64,000 nucleotides of DNA. It comes from Nemesobacter sp965204665. GTDB lineage: Bacteria; Desulfobacterota_D; UBA1144; Nemesobacterales; Nemesobacteraceae. The DNA is taken from positions 1,364,001 to 1,428,000 of the forward strand of contig OZ242002.1 of assembly GCA_965204665.1 (NCBI GenBank), read 5' to 3'. Each line of letters opens with the position of its first letter. Position 1 is the stretch's first letter. The position numbers and the translations under genes were made by a program. The notes beneath the pieces were generated by a model. That model was not told where the DNA came from. It saw only the letters and a list, made by a program, of their open reading frames with translations, and did not search any database. Of the stretch, positions 25,874 through 34,687 are shown in pieces.

Positions 25874-26388
25874 TGCCCAGATCCGATTCTTTAGATTTGA
25901 TAAGGGAGAAACTGGGTGATTTCATCCTATCGGAAAACGATTTTCGCGCGGAGACCAGTTTCACCGTAAACGCTGAGTCCGTAGTTGAATGTTGCTCGAT
26001 TCTCAAGCACAAACTCGGTTTTCTGTACCTGGTGGATATTACCGTTGTGGACTACTTGACCGTTCGATTTCCCAGATATGAAGTCGTTTATCTGGTTCAC
26101 CGGTTCGGCGAGAACTACGAGGAAAATCTCAGAATAAGGCTCAAAGCTTCACTTGAACAGGACTCGGCGGTAATTGATTCGGTAACTTCTATCTGGTCGG
26201 GAGCTAACTGGCTTGAAAGAGAAGCTTACGATATGTTCGGAATTACTTTCAGAGGCCACCCTGACCCGAGAAGGATATTGATGCCTGAGGATTACGATGA
26301 GTTTCCCCTGAGAAAGGATTTTGACGTGAGGAATAGAGAATCTTCCAAAAAATGCTTTCACCGCGCTCTCGAGCAGGGGTCCGAGTAG
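25870..26388 (+). CDS. nuoC: NADH-quinone oxidoreductase subunit C
   Basis: The 172-residue protein is the 30-kDa peripheral-arm subunit. The family block WLEREAYDMFGI then GHPDPRRILMPEDY, EFPLRKDF lies near its end. The ATG at 25870 overlaps the nuoB stop, which argues for this start over the longer upstream frame. It overlaps nuoD at its own stop. Confidence 0.96.
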   Translation: MMPRSDSLDLIREKLGDFILSENDFRAETSFTVNAESVVECCSILKHKLGFLYLVDITVVDYLTVRFPRYEVVYLVHRFGENYEENLRIRLKASLEQDSAVIDSVTSIWSGANWLEREAYDMFGITFRGHPDPRRILMPEDYDEFPLRKDFDVRNRESSKKCFHRALEQGSE

Positions 26389-27611
26389 TGGAAAGAGTAG
26401 AGATTGTCACAGAGGGAGATTCTTCGGCGGACAGCACCTCGGTGCAGACCATGATGCTCAACATGGGGCCTCAGCATCCTTCGACCCACGGTGTGTTGCG
26501 GGTCGTACTGCATCTTGACGGCGAGACGGTAAAGGACGCTGTTGCTCACGTGGGGTATCTGCACAGGGGTATAGAGAAACTGTGTGAGGATATAACTTAT
26601 CAGAAATGCATTCCTTATACGGACAGGATGGATTACCTTGCATCTATATGCAACAACATAGGTTTCATACTCGCAGTTGAGAAACTTCTCGGAATAGAGG
26701 ATGAAATTCCTCCCAGAGCCAAGGTCGCCGAGGTCATAATGTTCGAGCTCGGAAGAATAGAATCCCACCTGATAGGCATAGGTGCCAACGCCATGGACCT
26801 CGGGGCTATGAGCGCCTTTCTTTTCTGCTTCAAGGAAAGAGAAAGAATTTATGAGATACTCGAGATGGTCTGCGGCGCTAGACTCACCACTTCTTACCCC
26901 AGGGTGGGAGGGTTGCCGAAAGATCTTCCGGAAGGGTTCGCGGACACTGTAAGGAATTTTCTGAAGTTGTTTCCCGAAACACTGGACGAAGTGGACGGAC
27001 TTCTCACGCGAAACAGGATATGGGTCGACCGCACCAAAGGAGTGGCGGTTATAAGTGCCGAGCGGGCGGTTGATCTGGGCATCACCGGTCCCATACTGAG
27101 AGCAAGCGGGGTTCCGTATGATGTGAGAAAAGCGATACCCTACCTTGACTACCAGGACTATGATTTCGACATCCCCGTAGCGAGTGAAGGAGACGCCTAT
27201 TCGAGGTATCTTTGCAGGATGGAGGAGATGAGGCAGAGTCTTAGGATAATCTCCCAGGCGATAGACAATCTCCCCGACGGACCCTATGTGGCCGATCTTC
27301 CCGATATAGTTCTTCCTGAAAAAGATCTTGTATACACTAAGATGGAATCGCTGATCAGACATTTCGTTCTGGTTTACAACGGGTTTGAGACTCCTGCGGG
27401 GGAAATATATCACGCTGTTGAGAATCCCAAGGGAGAACTCGGCTATTATATAGTGAGCGACGGTACGGCGAAGCCTTACAGAATGCATGTCAGAGGGCCG
27501 TCTTTTGTTAATCTGCAGTCCCTTGAAGGAATGGTAAAGGGTGGTTTTGTCTCGGATGTCGTAGCCGCCATCGGCAGCATAGACATAGTGCTCGGGGAAG
27601 TGGACAGGTAG
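26388..27611 (+). CDS. nuoD: NADH-quinone oxidoreductase subunit D
   Basis: The 407-residue protein is the 49-kDa subunit that forms the quinone pocket with NuoB. NMGPQHPSTHGVLR holds the quinone-binding His, followed by YTDRMDYL, ELGRIESHL and the C-terminal RGPSFVNLQ, DIVLGEVDR. I choose the GTG at 26388 (VERVEIV), which overlaps the nuoC stop. nuoE-M are not adjacent; nuoF and nuoN are elsewhere in the window. Confidence 0.97.
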   Translation: MERVEIVTEGDSSADSTSVQTMMLNMGPQHPSTHGVLRVVLHLDGETVKDAVAHVGYLHRGIEKLCEDITYQKCIPYTDRMDYLASICNNIGFILAVEKLLGIEDEIPPRAKVAEVIMFELGRIESHLIGIGANAMDLGAMSAFLFCFKERERIYEILEMVCGARLTTSYPRVGGLPKDLPEGFADTVRNFLKLFPETLDEVDGLLTRNRIWVDRTKGVAVISAERAVDLGITGPILRASGVPYDVRKAIPYLDYQDYDFDIPVASEGDAYSRYLCRMEEMRQSLRIISQAIDNLPDGPYVADLPDIVLPEKDLVYTKMESLIRHFVLVYNGFETPAGEIYHAVENPKGELGYYIVSDGTAKPYRMHVRGPSFVNLQSLEGMVKGGFVSDVVAAIGSIDIVLGEVDR

Positions 27612-27612
27612 G

Positions 27613-28284
27613 TTACGGAAAAGTAACTGTCTTTGCTCCCTGCGGTTCTGCGAGAACGAAAAGCGAATCGGAAAGGTTTTTGTTTATCTGCGCGGGGCCG
27701 AGAGATATGACCGTCGTGGTTCCGAATATGTCGGTGATGATGATTTTCTCGACAGAGAAAGTTTCAGGGTCTACGGCTATCGTCACTTCTTTTGACTGAT
27801 CGAGGGTCTGCTTCGGCTTGAGAACGAGAAGCGTGTTTCCGTTTTTGTCGGGTCCTGCGGACCCTCTGCTGATATCGAATAACCGGTCGAGGTCTCTGAG
27901 TACGGATACGAACGCATAGTGGTCGAACTGGTTCGTTCGGGTATCCTCAAGCGATGTTTCCGTAATCTGATTTTCCCTGCTGTCGAGGTAGCGGACCGTG
28001 GACCCGTCTGAAACGACTATGTCTTTCCAGGGCGTTTCGTATTCCCATCTCATCATCGCAGGGCGTTTAAACCATACCTTTCCCGATGAGATGATTTCTT
28101 TCGCGGGATTTCTGACAGTAGTCTCCTGGGTGAAAGTGGAGTGAAAGTCATTTACGGCCCCGTACTTTTTCTGTATGCCGTCCACGACCAAAGAGACATC
28201 CGTCGTCTGAGCGACGGAGAAAGAAACGCAGAAGTGAATGCAGAAACAGAGAACATACGGAACGAGTAATGAGAGTTTTCTCAA
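27613..28284 (-). CDS. lolA: Outer-membrane lipoprotein carrier protein LolA
   Basis: The 223-residue protein has a signal peptide (about residues 1-25) and the LolA half-barrel sequence, with FHSTFTQET, GKVWFKRPAMMRWEY and RYLDSRENQ. LolA carries lipoproteins across the periplasm, which shows the host has an outer membrane. It overlaps the ftsK stop by 4 bp and is the last gene of the minus-strand run, converging on nuoD. Confidence 0.93.
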   Translation of the reverse strand: MRKLSLLVPYVLCFCIHFCVSFSVAQTTDVSLVVDGIQKKYGAVNDFHSTFTQETTVRNPAKEIISSGKVWFKRPAMMRWEYETPWKDIVVSDGSTVRYLDSRENQITETSLEDTRTNQFDHYAFVSVLRDLDRLFDISRGSAGPDKNGNTLLVLKPKQTLDQSKEVTIAVDPETFSVEKIIITDIFGTTTVISLGPAQINKNLSDSLFVLAEPQGAKTVTFP

Positions 28285-30464
28285 TCCCTGCTCCTTCTTT
28301 CCGCGTTTATCGCGTCCGTGTAGACTTCTCTCGGTTTTCCCGCGGCGCCCTGAGGTCCCACAACGCCTTCTCTTTCCATTACTTCCACTATCCTTGCCGC
28401 GCGGTTGTATCCTATCTTGAGTTTGCGCTGGATCATTGATATCGACGCCTGCCCGGACTCCGCTATTATTTCAAGAGCCTCATCATAGAGGTCGTCTTTT
28501 TCCATATCGTCCGCCTCCGACTGCTCCGAGGTATCTCTGGTTATCTCCGTTATATATGTGGGTTGTGCCTGGGATCTGAGAAAATCGGTTACAACCGTTC
28601 TTTCCGCATCGGATATGAAAGCTCCCTGAAGCCTGACGAGATTGCTTCCTCCCGAACTGAGAAGCAGCATATCACCTCTTCCCAGAAGCGTTTCCGCACC
28701 CGCGGTATCAAGGATGATTCTTGAGTCCACCTTGGAAGAGACCAGAAAGGATATGCGCGCCGGAAAATTGGCCTTTACGAGGCCCGCCACCACATCCGCC
28801 GACGGACGCTGGGTCGCCACTATTATATGTATTCCCGCCGCGCGGGCCTTCTGCGCGAGTCTTATTATCGAGTCCTTCACGTCAGAGGGAGAAACCATCA
28901 TCAGGTCCGCAAGCTCGTCTATTATGACCACTATATACGGAAGCCACCTCGACTGTTTTTCTCCGTCGTCAAGGTCGAGGAGTTTGCGGTTGAATCCGTC
29001 TATATTCCTTACGCCCTGTTCCGACAACATCGCGTATCTGGAGTCCATCTCCTCGACAAGCCACCGCAGCGCGGCGACGGCTTTTTTCGAATCGGTAACC
29101 ACGGGGTGCAGAAGATGCGGAATTTCATCGTATATGGACAACTCCAGCATCTTGGGATCTATCATTATCATCTTCAGTTCATAGGGGGTCGCCCTGTAAA
29201 GCAAACTGGTGATTGCGGCATTGAGAAGAACGCTTTTGCCGGAACCGGTGGTTCCCGCGATCATCAGATGGGGCGCGGTCTGCAGGTCCATGTAATGCGC
29301 TTTTCCCGATATGTCTTTTCCTAGCGCTATGGTGAGCATCGATTTTTTCGCCGCGAATTCCTTGTTTTCAAAAAGCTCGCGGAGCACGACCGCCTCCCTG
29401 ACATCGTTGGGCACCTCTATCCCTACCACATCCTTTCCGGGTATGGGAGCTATAATTCTTATGCTGAGCGCGGAAAGGCTCATGGCAAGGTCGCCTTCAA
29501 GTGAAGATATTCTGTTTATTTTTATGCCCGCCGCGGGTTTGTACTCAAACATCGTGATGACCGGGCCGGGACGTATCTCAACCACTTTCCCGCTCACGCC
29601 GAAGTCAGCCAGTTTCCGCTCGATCATTTCCGCCTTGCGGTACATAAGATCCTTGTCTATTTCCGCCGTCTCTTCGATTTTGGGGTCAAGCAGATCAATC
29701 GGAGGAAGGGAAAAATCAAGCCATCCGCTCTCGGGTGCGGACAGTTGCCCGCTGATTTTTTCCTCGGATACAGGGCGGCTTATGACTATATCGGGTTCCG
29801 TTTCAGATTCTTCTCGGAGAGGTTCCCGTTTCGTGACTCCGTTTACGCTGCTTTGCGGCTCGGTCTTCACATGCGACCGCTTGTTTTTTCCCGTGGAAAG
29901 TCTTAAAACGTTTCTACGTGCGATTGCGGCGATTTTCAGGGTTTTCAAGAGTGTGGAGCGCAAGGCGTTCTCTATGCGTCCGATGCTTATTTCCGTCGCT
30001 ATAGCCATAGAGATAAATATCCCTATAAAAGCGATTATATATGATCCGAACGTGCCCAGGACGCTTTCCGTGAGTCCCAGAAAAACAGTTGATAAGCCAC
30101 CTCCTGCGGGAGAGTAGCCCAGCAGGGATTTTTCCCCGAAGACAAGTTTCAGCAGGATGGCCGAGGAGAACAGAAACAGTATGGTGGAGCAGATCTTCCA
30201 GTATATCCCGGAAGCGGATTGCCTTTTCAGTACCACGTACGAGCAGTAAAGCACGAGTACCGGAAATACGAAGGAACTCACGCCGAAGGACTTTCCCAGT
30301 GATTCTGATACGAACACACCGACTTTGCCCAACATACCCATAGAATCAATTTCCACAAGGTTGCTGAAAATGACGAGGCTTGCGAAGATGAACACCCCGA
30401 GGGCGAACAGAAATACCGCAACCACCTCGGTCAGCACTTTGTTTGAGTCGCTCCGGTTTGTCAT
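28281..30464 (-). CDS. ftsK: DNA translocase FtsK/SpoIIIE
   Basis: The 727-residue protein has four hydrophobic spans in its first 165 residues, a short linker, then the hexameric motor with Walker A AGTTGSGKSVLLNA, Walker B VVIIDELADLMM, and ATQRPSADV. The C-terminal gamma winged helix (SMIQRKLKIGYNRAARIVE) reads polar DNA sequences. It moves chromosome termini through the division septum. Size is standard for a short-linker FtsK. It lies in a run with parAB. Confidence 0.97.
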   Translation of the reverse strand: MTNRSDSNKVLTEVVAVFLFALGVFIFASLVIFSNLVEIDSMGMLGKVGVFVSESLGKSFGVSSFVFPVLVLYCSYVVLKRQSASGIYWKICSTILFLFSSAILLKLVFGEKSLLGYSPAGGGLSTVFLGLTESVLGTFGSYIIAFIGIFISMAIATEISIGRIENALRSTLLKTLKIAAIARRNVLRLSTGKNKRSHVKTEPQSSVNGVTKREPLREESETEPDIVISRPVSEEKISGQLSAPESGWLDFSLPPIDLLDPKIEETAEIDKDLMYRKAEMIERKLADFGVSGKVVEIRPGPVITMFEYKPAAGIKINRISSLEGDLAMSLSALSIRIIAPIPGKDVVGIEVPNDVREAVVLRELFENKEFAAKKSMLTIALGKDISGKAHYMDLQTAPHLMIAGTTGSGKSVLLNAAITSLLYRATPYELKMIMIDPKMLELSIYDEIPHLLHPVVTDSKKAVAALRWLVEEMDSRYAMLSEQGVRNIDGFNRKLLDLDDGEKQSRWLPYIVVIIDELADLMMVSPSDVKDSIIRLAQKARAAGIHIIVATQRPSADVVAGLVKANFPARISFLVSSKVDSRIILDTAGAETLLGRGDMLLLSSGGSNLVRLQGAFISDAERTVVTDFLRSQAQPTYITEITRDTSEQSEADDMEKDDLYDEALEIIAESGQASISMIQRKLKIGYNRAARIVEVMEREGVVGPQGAAGKPREVYTDAINAERRSRD

Positions 30465-30512
30465 TTCAAATGTTGCTGCGGTCGGAAAAACGGACCTCGG
30501 TTAAAAAAGCAC

Positions 30513-31961
30513 TCATAGCGTAAGCGCGCCCGACGCCCGTACCGCAAGATCCCATGACAGGAGAGGAAATACGCCGAAAAAAACAGAGGCTGCGGCAAGC
30601 GCGGCGATGGTGATTCCCGAAAGGGGCTTGTTTGCGCCCGCTTCATAACTATCCTCCTTCATAAACGCGCAGACCAGAACCCTGAGATAGTAGTAGACGG
30701 AAACTATGCTTGCCAGTATTCCTATTACGGCAAGAGGCACCAGGTCTGCGTCGACCGCCGCGGAAAACACCCTGTATTTGCCGAAAAATCCTATAGTGGG
30801 AGGAATTCCCGCAAGTGAAAACATAAACACGCCGAGCGCGAGAGCAGCCGCGGGACGTCTTTTCCAGAGTCCCGACAGTCTTTCAAAATTGTCGCAGTCG
30901 TTTCTCGTTGCGCTCGCGTAAGCCAGTATGCCGAAAGCTCCCAGATTCATGAATGAATAAGCGAATAAGTAGTAGAGAACGTTATCCGCTCCGACGGAAG
31001 GTTCGGAAACAAACGCCGCGACGCCCACAAGCGCGTATCCTGCATGAGCGATGCTCGAGTACGCAAGCATTCTCTTTATGCTCTTCTGGTATATCGCGGC
31101 TACGTTACCCGCAACCATCGTCAGTACGGCAAGAATCTGTATTGCTGTCTCCGCGTGGTTTTCAATGTCCGCGTACATGACGGTGAAAATCCGGAAGAGC
31201 AGCACGAAAGCCGCAGCTTTTACCGCAACCGACATATGACCCGCGACCGTGAGCGGAGCACCTTCATAGATGTCGGGTACCCACTGGTGAAGCGGTACCG
31301 CGCCTGCCTTGAAGAATACTCCTGCGGCCGCAAGCACGATCCCGCATACGTACATGGGCATATTTTCCGAAGCGGGAGATCCGATCTGCGCAAGAAAAGT
31401 CGAGCCGCATGCTCCGTAAAGGAAAGCGATTCCCAGAAGCAGTATTGCGGATGAAAATCCGCCGAGAACCAGATACTTGACTCCGGATTCTATCGAACCC
31501 GGAGAACCTCTCATAAATCCCGACAGTATGTAGACGGCGATCGACATGATCTCAAATCCCATGAACAGAGTCATCAACTCAACCGATGACGCCAGGATCA
31601 TCATTCCGCAGGCGCAAAGAAGCACAAGCGCGTAAAATTCCTCAATCCACTGCGATTTGCCCTTGAGATAGTCTCTTGAAAGAAAAACAGTCACCAGAGC
31701 GGAGATGAGAAAAATCGAGTTGAAATAGGCGGAGAAGGAATCGGCGACCACCGCGCCTGAAAACGCCGTAGCCGGTTCAGAAAATCTTCCGAAATTAAGA
31801 ACGAACGCCGTCGCGATTGCAAGAACGGACAGCGTGCAGAACGCGTCGCTTCTTTTTCTTTTAAGAAAAGAGGAGAACAGGAGTACGAGCAGCGCACCCA
31901 GTATGAGCGTGATCTCGGGAACGACCACCAAAGTGCTGGAGACAAGTGTTTCGATGTTCAT
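30513..31961 (-). CDS. nuoN: NADH-quinone oxidoreductase subunit N
   Basis: The 482-residue, multi-span protein is an antiporter-like proton-pumping subunit of complex I. Diagnostic segments are FMGFEIMSIAVYILSGF, GAVPLHQWVPDIYEGAP, MLAYSSIAHAGYALVGV, and GIPPTIGFFGKYRVF. It overlaps the JAMM protease gene by 4 bp and precedes ftsK by 48 bp, far from the nuoABCD cluster. The rest of the membrane arm is not in the window. Confidence 0.96.
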   Translation of the reverse strand: MNIETLVSSTLVVVPEITLILGALLVLLFSSFLKRKRSDAFCTLSVLAIATAFVLNFGRFSEPATAFSGAVVADSFSAYFNSIFLISALVTVFLSRDYLKGKSQWIEEFYALVLLCACGMMILASSVELMTLFMGFEIMSIAVYILSGFMRGSPGSIESGVKYLVLGGFSSAILLLGIAFLYGACGSTFLAQIGSPASENMPMYVCGIVLAAAGVFFKAGAVPLHQWVPDIYEGAPLTVAGHMSVAVKAAAFVLLFRIFTVMYADIENHAETAIQILAVLTMVAGNVAAIYQKSIKRMLAYSSIAHAGYALVGVAAFVSEPSVGADNVLYYLFAYSFMNLGAFGILAYASATRNDCDNFERLSGLWKRRPAAALALGVFMFSLAGIPPTIGFFGKYRVFSAAVDADLVPLAVIGILASIVSVYYYLRVLVCAFMKEDSYEAGANKPLSGITIAALAAASVFFGVFPLLSWDLAVRASGALTL

Positions 31962-32440
31962 CGGTCGGTTTCTCCCGTCTTCGTTCCGATCACCTGAAAG
32001 ACTCTTTCCTCAAACTGCCCGCTCCTCTCGTTCAGATACCACAGTCTTGAACCGGCGAGGTCGCCCTGGATTACAGAAAAAATTATATACGCCCATCCGA
32101 CGGACGCCATTTTTCTGTCGGTTTCCGACGGAATCGGAAGGTGGTCGGGATGCGAGTGGTATATACCCACGATCTCGAGTCCTCTGTCGCCTGCCCATAA
32201 GTCCGCCTCTACGTAGGAACGCGGGTCAAGTTCGAAACGGTCTCTCCGCCTTTCGCTGTCGATGCCGGAATTTCTCTTGAACGCCGTATCCGCGCCGTCA
32301 TCCGCCACCAGGTTTTCGCACTTGCGGAAATGGGTCACGATATTTTTTCCCCCGATCATAACTCCGCATACCTCGTAGGGATAACCTGATTCGGCATCCC
32401 GAGTCATGCCTTCGTACGCTGCCCTGTCTATTTTCACCAC
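31958..32440 (-). CDS. JAMM/MPN-domain metalloprotease (Mec-like)
   Basis: The 160-residue protein carries the JAMM zinc site: catalytic Glu in YPYEVCGVMIGG and the motif HSHPDHLPIPSETD (H-x-H-x10-D). Bacterial relatives cleave amino acids or peptides from the C-terminus of ubiquitin-like sulfur carriers, for example Mec acting on cysteinylated CysO. Its gene overlaps the cysteine synthase gene by 7 bp, and a TusA-like gene precedes that, supporting a sulfur-carrier pathway. No CysO/ThiS-like carrier gene is adjacent. Confidence 0.88.
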   Translation of the reverse strand: MVKIDRAAYEGMTRDAESGYPYEVCGVMIGGKNIVTHFRKCENLVADDGADTAFKRNSGIDSERRRDRFELDPRSYVEADLWAGDRGLEIVGIYHSHPDHLPIPSETDRKMASVGWAYIIFSVIQGDLAGSRLWYLNERSGQFEERVFQVIGTKTGETDR

Positions 32441-33378
32441 CAGAGATTTTCGCTCAGGTATCTTTTCCCGGAGTCGGGAAGAATCGTTACCAGAACCCCC
32501 TCCTCGAGTTTCCTTGCGTGCTCGACGGTCACGCAGACGGCGGCTCCGCCTGAGTGGCCGACGAATATTCCCTCTTTTTCCATCAGACGCTCCATCATTT
32601 CATATGCCTTTTCAGTGGAGATGAAAACCACTTCGTCCGCCTGCGTCTCGTCGTATATGCCGGGAACTATGGAAGAGGGCATATGCTTCATTCCCTCAAG
32701 CCCGTGCAGACTTTCCTGCGGCTGGATAGCGACTGTCTTTATGGAGGGATTATACTCCTTCAGTCTCCTGCCGGTCCCCATAAACGTGCCTGATGTTCCC
32801 ACGCCCGCAAAGAAATGAGTCACCGCGCCGCCGGTCTGCTCCCATATCTCCGGAGCCGTGGTGTGATAATGGGAAAGCAGGTTTTCCGGGTTGTTGTACT
32901 GGTCCGGCATGAAATATCTGTCGGGATTTTCCGTCTTGAGTTTCCGAGCCATCCTTATCGCTCCGTCCGAGCCTTCAAGCGGGTTTGAAAATAGTATCTT
33001 GGCTCCGTATGCCTCTATGGCTTTTTTCCTCTCGGTGTTTATGTTTTCAGGCGTCACGATTTCGACTCCGTAACCCAGAGCCGCGCCCAGCATCGAGTAT
33101 GCGATTGCGGTGTTTCCGGAGGATGAATCCATTATGATCTTGTTTTTTGTAAGTTCGCCCGAGCGTATGGCCTCGAGAATCATCCGTTGCGCGGGACGGT
33201 CCTTTATTGATCCTCCGGGGTTGAACCATTCGGCTTTCGCGTAGACCCTGACTCGCGAAGGAAACTCCTTCGAGATCTCGGAGAGTTCAAGCAGCGGGGT
33301 GTTTCCTATAAGGTCAACCACCGATTCGACCCTGTGTTTCCGAGTTATGGACTCTACCGTTTCATCGGTTCCGTACAT
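32434..33378 (-). CDS. Cysteine synthase, CysM/CysK family
   Basis: The 314-residue PLP enzyme makes cysteine from an activated serine and sulfide or a thiocarboxylated carrier. IGNTPLLEL, the PLP lysine in GGSIKDRPA, SSSGNTAIAY, and GVGTSGTFMGTGR are visible. Its place between a JAMM protease gene and a TusA-like gene suggests carrier-bound sulfur, as for CysM with CysO. It overlaps tusA by one base. Confidence 0.94.
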   Translation of the reverse strand: MYGTDETVESITRKHRVESVVDLIGNTPLLELSEISKEFPSRVRVYAKAEWFNPGGSIKDRPAQRMILEAIRSGELTKNKIIMDSSSGNTAIAYSMLGAALGYGVEIVTPENINTERKKAIEAYGAKILFSNPLEGSDGAIRMARKLKTENPDRYFMPDQYNNPENLLSHYHTTAPEIWEQTGGAVTHFFAGVGTSGTFMGTGRRLKEYNPSIKTVAIQPQESLHGLEGMKHMPSSIVPGIYDETQADEVVFISTEKAYEMMERLMEKEGIFVGHSGGAAVCVTVEHARKLEEGVLVTILPDSGKRYLSENLWW

Positions 33379-33617
33379 CAGCAGCGCTCAATTATTATCT
33401 TGTGCTGACGGCCCTGCTGTCTGGTTATGGAAACGACCCTGTGGCCTTCCTGGATCACGCTCCTCGGCAGATTGGAAAGAGGCTCCCCTTCGCAGAGCAT
33501 GACTTCAAGCAGTTCTCCGGGCTTCATCTTCTCAAGTTTGAGTTTTGTTTTTACGAAAGTCATCGGACATATGTCGCCCGTTATGTCTATACTTTCTCTG
33601 TTTTCAGCACCGCTCAT
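33378..33617 (-). CDS. TusA/SirA-family sulfur carrier
   Basis: The 79-residue protein has the TusA signature DITGDICPMTFVKTKLKLE with the active Cys of CPMT. TusA-fold proteins carry sulfur as a persulfide. It probably works with the downstream cysteine synthase, and the genes overlap. The exact donor and acceptor are unknown. Confidence 0.93.
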   Translation of the reverse strand: MSGAENRESIDITGDICPMTFVKTKLKLEKMKPGELLEVMLCEGEPLSNLPRSVIQEGHRVVSITRQQGRQHKIIIERC

Positions 33618-33681
33618 CGCTACGAGTCCTCATTATGACGCACGGCAATCCCGCTTAAGAGTAACACAGCCCGCGTTTTAC

Positions 33682-34392
33682 TCAAACCGCATTCATGCTG
33701 TTTTTACGGGATTCTATCCATGATATGACGCACTCGAATATCTTCCGTCCGTCCCGCGAGCCCAGAATGTCTTCGACTCCCCGCTCCGGATGGGGCATCA
33801 TGCCAAGAATGTTGCCGTTGTCGTTCGCTATTGCCGCAATGTTGTCCTCCGCTCCGCTGGGATTGGCGCGGACAACGGTCCTTCCGTCCTGATCACAGTA
33901 CCGCAAAACCACTTTCCTCCGTTTTCCGTCTTCTTGCGGCGGGAGCAGGAAATTGCCCTGAGCATTGGCCACGGGGAGTTTCAAGATTTCCTTTTTTTTC
34001 AGCAGATGAGTAAACGGAGTATCCGTATCCTCGACCCTGAGGTTTGTCCATCTGCATACGAACCTGAGCGAAGAGTTATGGGTGAATGCTCCGGGAAGAA
34101 GACCTGATTCAACCAGTATCTGAAAACCGTTGCATATTCCTATTACCGGAGTTCCGCCCGCAATCATTTTCCGAAGGGGAGTCATCACCGGAGAGAACCG
34201 CGCTATCGCCCCGGCGCGGAGATAGTCTCCATAGGAAAATCCACCCGGCACGACGACGCAATCCGCTCCGTCAAGCGATTCTTCCTCATGCCAGACCATT
34301 TCACACGGCTGGCCCAGAACCGTCTTTATCGCGTGAAGGCAGTCCCGGTTGCAGTTGGAACCCGGAAAGATGAGGATTCCGAAACTGGGCAT
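33682..34392 (-). CDS. purQ: Phosphoribosylformylglycinamidine synthase, glutaminase subunit
   Basis: The 236-residue class I glutamine amidotransferase has FPGSNCNRDC at the start, the nucleophile Cys in IGICNGFQIL, and the late GMMPHPERGVED holding the catalytic His and Glu. It supplies ammonia to PurL in de novo purine synthesis. purS lies one base upstream; purL is not in the window. Confidence 0.97.
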   Translation of the reverse strand: MPSFGILIFPGSNCNRDCLHAIKTVLGQPCEMVWHEEESLDGADCVVVPGGFSYGDYLRAGAIARFSPVMTPLRKMIAGGTPVIGICNGFQILVESGLLPGAFTHNSSLRFVCRWTNLRVEDTDTPFTHLLKKKEILKLPVANAQGNFLLPPQEDGKRRKVVLRYCDQDGRTVVRANPSGAEDNIAAIANDNGNILGMMPHPERGVEDILGSRDGRKIFECVISWIESRKNSMNAV

Positions 34393-34393
34393 C

Positions 34394-34666
34394 TTATATC
34401 TCCCTTATCTCTATTGATGAATCTTCAATGACCGGATTACAGAGAAATCTGCTGCACATCCGGCGGGCCTGTTCTCGTATGTCTTCTTCGGACGCTCCTT
34501 CCATGAACAACTCGATTATCTTTCCCACTCTTGCGCCGGAGACGCTCTCGAACCCGAGGCCGCAGAGGGCGTTGCGCACAGCCTTGCCCTGGGGATCAAG
34601 CACGACGGGTCTGAGCATAATTTCTATTTTTACCGAAAACCGCTTCATTGATTCATCTTGCGGCAA
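34394..34666 (-). CDS. purS: Phosphoribosylformylglycinamidine synthase subunit PurS
   Basis: The 90-residue protein matches PurS: VMLRPVVLDPQGKAV-type opening (IMLRPVVLDPQGKAV), GFESVSGARVGKI and a C-terminal CNPVIEDS. PurS bridges PurQ and PurL in the three-subunit enzyme. An alternative start a few codons in (MKRFSVKIEI) fits the family better than MPQDESMKRF, and is likely the real N-terminus. Confidence 0.94.
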   Translation of the reverse strand: MPQDESMKRFSVKIEIMLRPVVLDPQGKAVRNALCGLGFESVSGARVGKIIELFMEGASEEDIREQARRMCSRFLCNPVIEDSSIEIREI

Positions 34667-34687
34667 ATACGCCGGTGCGGGGGGATA

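Noticed and set aside
28642..30117. Long plus-strand frames opposite ftsK.
   Set aside because: They mirror the coding frame of ftsK and have low-complexity Ser/Arg-rich products typical of antisense shadows.
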